From S012-113 sp965368405 (GTDB lineage: Bacteria > Bacteroidota > Bacteroidia > Cytophagales > Cyclobacteriaceae): a stretch of DNA of 12,474 bases. Positions 8,092-12,474 of the stretch are shown here, piece by piece (the first letter of the stretch is position 1; the number at the start of each line of letters is the position of its first letter). Below the pieces are notes generated by a model. It had not been told where the DNA came from, ran no database searches, and was given only the letters and a program-made list of their open reading frames with translations. The DNA lies in the NCBI GenBank assembly GCA_965368405.1, contig CBDUMS010000093.1:1-12474 (forward strand), written 5' to 3'. The translations under genes were made by a program, and so were the position numbers.

Positions 8092-9270
8092 CTACTGGGC
8101 GATTATGTTAAGAATTGTATTGCACTTAAGCTCAGTTTCCTGCCATTCGTCTTCCGCAACGGAATACTCGGTAACACCAGCTCCTGCGTAAAGAATGGCC
8201 TCATCATTCTGATACTCCATACAGCGAAGGTTAACATAGACCGCGCTACCGTTTTCGGAATTTACAGGGCCCAGATATCCAGAAAAAAGCTTCCGATCGT
8301 GTTTTTCCAGTTTACTAAGTAAATTTTTGGCGGGTTGTTTTGGCATTCCACAGACTGCAGAGGTAGGGTGTAACAGCTTGAGCATTACCGACCCCAAGTT
8401 AGGAAAATCTGCAGCTTGAGTATCTACGGTAAAAGTCGAGCATAGATGTGCCAGATTTCCAGCGCTTACTGTTCTTGGGCCAACCTCTTCAAATTCGCGT
8501 AATCTAATTTCCTTGAATCGATTGATAATATATCGGCTTACCATGGCCTGTTCTTCAATTTCTTTTTGGGTCCAAGGCAAAGTGTGCAGCGCCTGATCGT
8601 TGGAGTATGCCTGAGTTCCTGCTAAAGACATAGTTCTAAAAACACCATTATGATCTACTTCTATGAGCGACTCCGGTGTTGCCCCTAGCCAAGTGCCAAA
8701 TTCAGTACTTGAGATAAGCGACACAAATGCCGTTCTATAACTATCGCATAGGTCTAAGAACACCTGAGTCGGATTTTTAGTTTTATTAAGCTTAATGCGC
8801 TTCACCCTGGATGGAACAACCTTTATTAGTTCAGATCGCTTAATCTCTTTAATGCTTTGCTCTACCTGTTTGGTATAGTCTTCGCGGTCCGTACCAGTAA
8901 CCGGGTTGGGGACGATAGCGGGGTTCCAAGCGAATGAATCATTAACACCAATAAGATCTTCTACGTGTTGTGCTGAATTCGAACTTATAATTTCTTGAGA
9001 TTTAGAATTAGATCGAATTCCATCTTCAATGAAGTAAAGATCACCCGCATAACTACTAATTAAGAAGCCTTGCCCAATTTCTGACAGATCATCCTCAGCG
9101 ATTTTCTTCAGCTTTCCGGCAATAAAATCAAAAGAGTCAGCAGAAGGAAGACGGTAAAATGCAAAAGACAGGTTTTCAGAAGTCGCATGCGCCGCAAGTT
9201 TATCCATGAATACCTTTTCATCGAGTTTAATAGCGTTTGCCTGACTTGATTTGGTGCCTTCTTTAGACAT
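8092..9270 (-). CDS. menF: Isochorismate synthase
   Basis: The 392-residue chorismate-utilising enzyme converts chorismate to isochorismate. The chorismate-binding domain occupies residues ~125-390. SELIKVVPSR carries the probable general base Lys150, as in EntC/MenF, and GATPESL the probable general acid Glu200. SLAGTQ (215-220), GYLGPV and the C-terminal YAGAGV...EW.ET complete the family pattern. Residues 1-120 are a divergent N-terminal region, as is common. EntC- or DhbC-type siderophore enzymes use the same reaction, but adjacency to menD and menI assigns it to menaquinone. The ATG follows the menI TAA without a gap, and the TAG stop is followed at once by the menD TTG, all in one frame. 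Confidence 0.94.
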   Translation of the reverse strand: MSKEGTKSSQANAIKLDEKVFMDKLAAHATSENLSFAFYRLPSADSFDFIAGKLKKIAEDDLSEIGQGFLISSYAGDLYFIEDGIRSNSKSQEIISSNSAQHVEDLIGVNDSFAWNPAIVPNPVTGTDREDYTKQVEQSIKEIKRSELIKVVPSRVKRIKLNKTKNPTQVFLDLCDSYRTAFVSLISSTEFGTWLGATPESLIEVDHNGVFRTMSLAGTQAYSNDQALHTLPWTQKEIEEQAMVSRYIINRFKEIRLREFEEVGPRTVSAGNLAHLCSTFTVDTQAADFPNLGSVMLKLLHPTSAVCGMPKQPAKNLLSKLEKHDRKLFSGYLGPVNSENGSAVYVNLRCMEYQNDEAILYAGAGVTEYSVAEDEWQETELKCNTILNIIAQ

Positions 9271-9690
9271 TTATCTCTTGGGTATGATTGCCATCGTTAT
9301 TCGACTGGTGCAAACCAGTTTGTTTTCTTCATTGGTAATTTCAATAGCCCAAACATGAGTCGAACGTCCAATATGAATCGGCTTGGCGGTGCCTTTTACA
9401 TTGCCATTTCGAACACTTTTTATATGATTGGCGTTGATTTCGAGGCCAACCGATTGATATTTGCTAGAGTCGATGCTTGAATGTGCGGCAACAGATCCTA
9501 AGGTTTCTGCAAGGGCCACAGAAGCACCACCATGTAAAATACCATACGGTTGAACCGTTCGAGTATCAACAGGCATAATAGCTTCAATCTTCTCACTATC
9601 AATATGAGTAAACTCTATCCCCAGGTGTTCTACCATGGTGCCTTTACCCATGTTATTTAAATCTTTCAGACTTATATCTGTTCTTATCAA
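9271..9690 (-). CDS. menI: DHNA-CoA thioesterase, hotdog fold (YdiI/MenI family)
   Basis: The product resembles E. coli YdiI/MenI, which hydrolyses DHNA-CoA to DHNA. Conserved segments are TMVEHLGIEFT, MPVDTRTVQPYGILHGGAS and VALAETLGS. I place the start at TTG 9688-9690, giving 139 residues beginning MIRTDISLKDLNN. With this start the active-site Gln47, His53 and Glu62 are each one position before Gln48, His54 and Glu63 of YdiI. The frame stays open to TTG 9786 (171 residues), but the extra 32 residues have no family counterpart, overlap the divergent phosphatase gene, and would include the candidate promoter. It is first in the operon and abuts menF (TAA then ATG, same frame). A general PaaI-like thioesterase is the alternative; the operon position favours MenI. 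Confidence 0.88.
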   Translation of the reverse strand: MIRTDISLKDLNNMGKGTMVEHLGIEFTHIDSEKIEAIMPVDTRTVQPYGILHGGASVALAETLGSVAAHSSIDSSKYQSVGLEINANHIKSVRNGNVKGTAKPIHIGRSTHVWAIEITNEENKLVCTSRITMAIIPKR

Positions 9691-9711
9691 ACTGGTTGAA
9701 TTTATAAAAAT

Positions 9712-9719
9712 TATATTTG
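9712..9719 (+). promoter_or_regulatory. Candidate -7 box for the histidine-phosphatase gene
   Basis: TATATTTG is an exact TAnnTTTG match. Transcription would start near 9726, ~22 nt before the TTG at 9748. The nearest TTG upstream (9696-9698) is only 13 nt away, shorter than usual, so the -33 element is unclear. The box lies just upstream of the proposed menI start on the other strand. Confidence 0.4.
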
Positions 9720-9731
9720 AGTATTGTTGTT

Positions 9732-9759
9732 CAAAAGTATTTAGAAATTGCCTCTCAAA
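9732..9759 (-). promoter_or_regulatory. menI: Candidate promoter of the menI-F-D-B-E operon
   Basis: On the minus strand TTTG (9759-9756) is followed after 16 nt by TACTTTTG (9739-9732), an exact -7 consensus. Spacing is a little short for the phylum. Start of transcription would fall near 9725, leaving a ~35-nt leader to the TTG at 9690. Its position supports the short menI start, since it would be inside the longer reading frame. Confidence 0.4.
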
Positions 9760-10359
9760 AAAATCTACATAATTCGTCACGGTCAAACAAAGTATAATGA
9801 TTTAGGTGTTGTTCAGGGTCGCGGTATAGATGCCTCTTTAAACAACACAGGACGTGGTCAAGCCCAGTCATTCTATGAGCATTACAAACATGTGCCATTT
9901 GAGAAAATATATATTTCTAGTTTAAAACGAACCTATGAATCCGTTAGTTCCTTTATTGAGGCTGGGATTCCGTTTGAAAAGCACGCAGGGTTAGATGAAA
10001 TAAGTTGGGGTATTCATGAAGGTGCTGTTGCTTCGGAAGATCGAAATATTTACTTCAAGAATATGGTTCAATCATGGAATGCAGGGGAAACTGATATCGC
10101 AATTGAAGGTGGGGAGAGTCCAGATGAGGTTTTGGAGAGACAGAAGCCAGCAATGAATAAAATATTAGCGCAACAAGAAGACCTGGTATTGGTTTGCATG
10201 CACGGCAGGGCAATGCGAATTCTATTATGCCATCTTTTAGGATTACCATTATCTGAGATGGATCGTTTTGAGCACGATAATCTAGGTCTGTATATTCTCG
10301 AATATGATAATGATACTTTTGCCCTAATTGAATCAAATTCAACCCATCATCTTGCATAG
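9748..10359 (+). CDS. Histidine phosphatase superfamily protein
   Basis: The 203-residue product carries the branch-1 histidine phosphatase signature KKIYIIRHGQT, with Arg10 and the phospho-accepting His11. It also has SSLKRTYES with Arg61, LDEISWG with the probable acid Glu84, EGGES (120-124), and CMHGRAMR with the second catalytic His152. These residues give a complete active site, so it should be an active phosphatase or phosphoglycerate mutase. Substrates in this family range from sugar phosphates to alpha-ribazole phosphate and cannot be read from sequence. The start must be TTG at 9748-9750: a TAG at 9742-9744 closes the frame upstream and RHG follows within ten codons. It diverges from menI across ~57 bp, so shared regulation with the menaquinone operon is possible, but a pathway role is not shown. 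Confidence 0.88.
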   Translation: MPLKKIYIIRHGQTKYNDLGVVQGRGIDASLNNTGRGQAQSFYEHYKHVPFEKIYISSLKRTYESVSSFIEAGIPFEKHAGLDEISWGIHEGAVASEDRNIYFKNMVQSWNAGETDIAIEGGESPDEVLERQKPAMNKILAQQEDLVLVCMHGRAMRILLCHLLGLPLSEMDRFEHDNLGLYILEYDNDTFALIESNSTHHLA

Positions 10360-10404
10360 GAAAAAGGCTTTAATATCACTTAATAAACTTAATTTTACTC
10401 AACC

Positions 10405-10908
10405 ATGAAGCATCTATCGGCCCTTATCTTAAGCGCATCTATTTTATTCTTATTAAGCTGTTCAACCAAGGAAACAACAACTACAGATCAGTTACCAGAG
10501 AAATTAGTTGATAGAATTCAATTGGTTGATATGGACGGGAATGCGATTGATTTGGGTCAGTATCGGGGTAAGACTATATTTCTGAACTATTGGGCAACAT
10601 GGTGCAAGCCTTGTATCGCCGAAATGCCCGATATAGATGAATGTGCCAAAATCTTAGCTGATGAAGATTTTGTATTTCTTGCTGCTTCAGATGAGAAAAT
10701 TGATAAAATAAGTAGTTTTCTACAGGAGAGTAATTATTCTTTTACAATAGTCCACTCCAAACGTTCTGTGTTCGATATGGATATTATGGCTTTGCCTACT
10801 ACCATGATCATAAACAAAGAAGGAGAGATCGTCTATAATGAGGTAGGCGCAAGAAAATGGAATAGTGAAGCCGAGATTAATAAATTAAGATCATACGCGT
10901 CAGAATGA
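10405..10908 (+). CDS. TlpA/ResA-like thioredoxin-fold lipoprotein
   Basis: The 167-residue product begins with a lipoprotein signal, MKHLSALILSASILFLLSCS, with Cys19 as the lipidated residue. A thioredoxin-like domain (about 32-165) has FLNYWATWCKPC with redox Cys67 and Cys70, and ALPTTMII with the cis-Pro131. The TlpA/ResA-type insertion and WCxPC site indicate a periplasmic thiol-disulfide oxidoreductase, usually a reductant of specific envelope proteins such as apo-cytochromes or copper-site proteins. The stop overlaps the start of the next gene by 4 bp (ATGA), so the two are translationally coupled. The 45 bp upstream, after the phosphatase, show no strong promoter (only TAATTTTA, one mismatch), so co-transcription with the phosphatase is possible. 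The coupled Cys-rich lipoprotein is the obvious candidate client. Confidence 0.92.
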   Translation: MKHLSALILSASILFLLSCSTKETTTTDQLPEKLVDRIQLVDMDGNAIDLGQYRGKTIFLNYWATWCKPCIAEMPDIDECAKILADEDFVFLAASDEKIDKISSFLQESNYSFTIVHSKRSVFDMDIMALPTTMIINKEGEIVYNEVGARKWNSEAEINKLRSYASE

Positions 10909-12068
10909 GGGCAGTATCGTTCATCTTTTTTGTAGTCATTATTACCGGATGCGGCAAAGAAAGCCTTAAAATCACTAAACCTCCTGTCGGTGTTAACTCT
11001 GGTCAGTCATCAATAGTTTCTACCGATAATGGCTTGATCTTATCGTGGCAGGAAGAAGCAGACGATAGCGTTAAGCTTCAAATGTCTATTTATGATGGAG
11101 AACGTTGGTCTGCACCAAATACGATTGCTTCTGGGAGTAACTGGTTTGTGAACTGGGCTGATTTTCCAGCGATCGCAGTGAATAATAATTTACTCTTTAC
11201 ACATTTTCTCAAGATGTCGGGAGAGACTACCTACGACTACGATATTATGTTTTCTGTCTCTATCGATTTTGGCACAACATGGTCAAGCCCTAAAAAACTT
11301 CATTCCGATACCATCGCAGCAGAACACGGTTTTGTCTCAGCAATTCCGTACAAAGACGGCTTTTATGTGAGTTGGTTAGATGGCAGAAATACCAAGCGTT
11401 ACAATAGTGCGATGACACTTCGAGCTGCCTTTGTAAATGGAGATGGTAGTGTTCTAAACGCTAAGGAAATAGATCGAAAGACCTGTGATTGCTGTCAGAC
11501 CGCCATGGCAAATGTAGAAGGAACACCTTATGTGGTATACAGAGATAGGTCAGATGCGGAGATACGAGATATTTATTATAGCAGCCTTATCGATAAACAA
11601 TGGCAGGATCCTAAGCCTCTTTATCACGATAATTGGGAGATCAATGGTTGTCCGGTAAACGGACCAGCTATAGCATCAGACGGCCCTAATGTTGCCATTG
11701 CCTGGTTTACGGGGGCAGGAGGAGTAATGAATGTAAACCTAGCAGTTTCAAATAATGGAGGAACTTCATTTAGCGATGCCATCTTGGTTGCCGGCCCTGA
11801 AGCTTTAGGCAGAGTTGATCTTGAGATGGTTGACAATACCATCTACTTAACCTATATGTCGAATGAGGATAATAGAACTGAAATTAGATTATCACAATTT
11901 GATTATGCAGGGACCCTACTGACAACACGAGCATTAGCGTCGATTTCTTCTGATAGAGGAACAGGTTTCCCAAGGTCTGCAATATGGAATAACAGCCTCG
12001 TGGTAACCTGGACGGATGTAGACAAGGATGAGGTAAGCGTGAGTCAAACTCCGTTCTCTGCAGATTAA
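10905..12068 (+). CDS. Sialidase-like (BNR/Asp-box) beta-propeller lipoprotein with CxCC motif
   Basis: The 387-residue product starts with a short lipoprotein signal, FIFFVVIITGC, lipidation at Cys16. The rest reads as a beta-propeller: repeated short strands with an Asp-box SIDFGTTW (119-126) and a second, weaker one SNNGGTSF (282-289), as in sialidase/BNR proteins. I do not see the arginine triad and nucleophile pattern clearly enough to call a sialidase. Beyond the lipid Cys only four cysteines occur: Cys194, Cys196 and Cys197 in KTCDCCQTA, and Cys249 in INGCPVNGP. That clustering suggests a metal or redox site rather than glycan cleavage. The gene is translationally coupled to the TlpA-like lipoprotein upstream and ends before a bidirectional terminator. 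Specific function is unknown. Confidence 0.85.
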   Translation: MRAVSFIFFVVIITGCGKESLKITKPPVGVNSGQSSIVSTDNGLILSWQEEADDSVKLQMSIYDGERWSAPNTIASGSNWFVNWADFPAIAVNNNLLFTHFLKMSGETTYDYDIMFSVSIDFGTTWSSPKKLHSDTIAAEHGFVSAIPYKDGFYVSWLDGRNTKRYNSAMTLRAAFVNGDGSVLNAKEIDRKTCDCCQTAMANVEGTPYVVYRDRSDAEIRDIYYSSLIDKQWQDPKPLYHDNWEINGCPVNGPAIASDGPNVAIAWFTGAGGVMNVNLAVSNNGGTSFSDAILVAGPEALGRVDLEMVDNTIYLTYMSNEDNRTEIRLSQFDYAGTLLTTRALASISSDRGTGFPRSAIWNNSLVVTWTDVDKDEVSVSQTPFSAD

Positions 12069-12128
12069 TTCTAAATTCTTAAGCCAATAAAGTCTAACTC
12101 TTAATTGCAGGCTAAGCGATCTGGCAAC

Positions 12129-12165
12129 AAAAAAGCCTGATTCCTATAGAACCAGACTTCTTTTT
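12129..12165. terminator. Bidirectional intrinsic terminator after the propeller lipoprotein gene
   Basis: AGCCTGATTC (12134-12143) pairs over ten positions, two of them wobble, with GAACCAGACT (12149-12158) around loop CTATA. TCTTTTT follows on the plus strand, and a run of A at 12129-12134 gives T's on the minus strand. It would end the TlpA/propeller transcript and any leftward transcript. Confidence 0.75.
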
Positions 12166-12167
12166 AT

Positions 12168-12239
12168 GCGCACACGGAAGCCTGCATTGCTGCAAAAGCA
12201 GCAAAGCGTCAGGGCCCTCAACTTCTTCATTATAGTTAA
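12168..12239 (-). repeat. Structured direct repeat, copy A (short form)
   Basis: The 13 bp GCGCACACGGAAG at 12168-12180 and the 55 bp at 12185-12239 are identical to the second copy at 12372-12474. The core is a perfect stem TTGCTGC/GCAGCAA with loop AAAA (12187-12204), flanked by an outer CCTG/CAGG pairing and the palindrome GGGCCC. Copy A lacks 31 bp found in copy B between the shared blocks. The minus-strand assignment reflects its position just upstream, in that sense, of the terminator at 12129-12165. Confidence 0.8.
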
Positions 12240-12338
12240 CATAATAAGTCATTCCAATCTGTGAGATAGAACTACAGTTTGTTATTAGTTAAGTACATTA
12301 AGTTTATCTGTTTTCAGCACACGCCTATAGGGAAGAGC

Positions 12339-12370
12339 AAAAAAAGAGACTGCCTTTGCAGACAGTCTCT
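12339..12370 (-). terminator. Intrinsic terminator for a minus-strand transcript from beyond the right edge
   Basis: AGAGACTG (12345-12352) pairs perfectly with CAGTCTCT (12363-12370). An alternative inner stem CTGC/GCAG is also possible. Seven A's at 12339-12345 give a T7 tail on the minus strand; on the plus strand no T run follows. It therefore ends a leftward transcript that passes through repeat copy B. Confidence 0.78.
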
Positions 12371-12371
12371 A

Positions 12372-12474
12372 GCGCACACGGAAGGACTCGAATGCTGACG
12401 CTAGGGTCAGCATCCTGACCATTGCTGCAAAAGCAGCAAAGCGTCAGGGCCCTCAACTTCTTCATTATAGTTAA
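12372..12474 (-). repeat. Structured direct repeat, copy B (long form, reaches window edge)
   Basis: Shares 13 bp (12372-12384) and 55 bp (12420-12474) exactly with copy A and may continue past the window. Its extra 31 bp hold a second perfect hairpin, TGCTGAC (12393-12399) with GTCAGCA (12406-12412), loop GCTAGG. Here the outer stem is longer: CCTGAC (12414-12419) pairs with GTCAGG around the TTGCTGC/GCAGCAA hairpin. The end nearest the terminator, read on the minus strand as TTCGAGTCCTTCCGTGTGCG, resembles the 3' part of a tRNA (T-loop and acceptor strand), but a complete tRNA cannot be folded. Confidence 0.78.

Larger units (their letters stand above)
12069..12474. other. Non-coding right-end region with terminators and a structured repeat
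   Basis: No convincing protein gene is seen in these 406 bp. The stretch contains two terminators and two copies of a hairpin-rich direct repeat, listed separately. The spacer 12240-12338 between the first repeat and the second terminator shows nothing recognisable. The right-hand repeat and terminator are oriented as the end of a minus-strand transcript that starts beyond the window. Confidence 0.6.

Noticed and set aside
9691..9786. Longer menI reading frame starting at TTG 9786 (171 residues)
   Set aside because: The additional 32 residues have no counterpart in YdiI-type thioesterases, overlap the phosphatase gene, and include the likely operon promoter. The TTG at 9690 puts all active-site residues at the family positions, shifted by one.
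10905..12068. Annotation as a true exo-alpha-sialidase
   Set aside because: Asp-boxes indicate only the propeller fold. The catalytic arginine triad and Tyr/Glu pair cannot be recognised, and the cysteine cluster with a TlpA partner points elsewhere.
12144..12230. 28-codon minus-strand ORF beginning MKKLRALTLCCFCSN inside repeat copy A
   Set aside because: It runs through hairpins and stops in a terminator loop. The identical start in copy B (12325-12465) continues into a different C-terminus, so the likeness reflects the DNA repeat, not a conserved small protein.
12372..12474. A functional tRNA gene on the minus strand
   Set aside because: The 5' strands of the T-stem and acceptor stem are missing and no CCA or consistent cloverleaf can be drawn.

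Overview
The window looks like chromosomal DNA from a member of the Bacteroidota, most plausibly a marine or soil Cytophagales-type organism. The evidence is AT-rich DNA, leaders without Shine-Dalgarno sites, promoter boxes of the TTG...TAnnTTTG type, a secreted TPR-CHAT protein, and a menaquinone operon with a short MenE. The taxonomic call is inference; no rRNA or tRNA gene is present to anchor it.

Layout. Positions 1-3482 (minus strand) hold most of a very large exported protein. It has tetratricopeptide repeats followed by a CHAT caspase-like domain and is cut by the left window edge before the expected catalytic cysteine. A small CAP/SCP-domain gene (3674-4312, plus) diverges from it. 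A cluster of hairpins with an intrinsic terminator (4378-4487) separates that gene from the convergent menaquinone operon. The operon runs on the minus strand from about 9690 to 4486 in the order menI, menF, menD, menB, menE. It covers chorismate to isochorismate (MenF), SEPHCHC (MenD), OSB activation (MenE), ring closure to DHNA-CoA (MenB) and hydrolysis to DHNA (MenI). menH, menC and menA are not in the window. menI, menF and menD lie in one reading frame, separated only by single stop codons with no spacer.

Diverging from menI is a histidine-phosphatase gene (9748-10359, plus). It is followed by a TlpA-like thioredoxin lipoprotein (10405-10908) that overlaps by 4 bp a beta-propeller/BNR-type lipoprotein (10905-12068) with a striking Cys-x-Cys-Cys motif. 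The two lipoproteins look like a functional pair at the cell envelope.

Positions 12069-12474 hold no convincing gene. They contain a bidirectional terminator, a second terminator for a minus-strand transcript entering from the right, and two copies of a hairpin-rich direct repeat, each placed directly upstream (in minus-strand sense) of a terminator.

Most of the window is ordinary primary metabolism. The best candidates for something undescribed are the TlpA plus CxCC propeller pair, the stop-only spacing of menI-menF-menD, the structured repeat at the right end, and the secreted TPR-CHAT protein.
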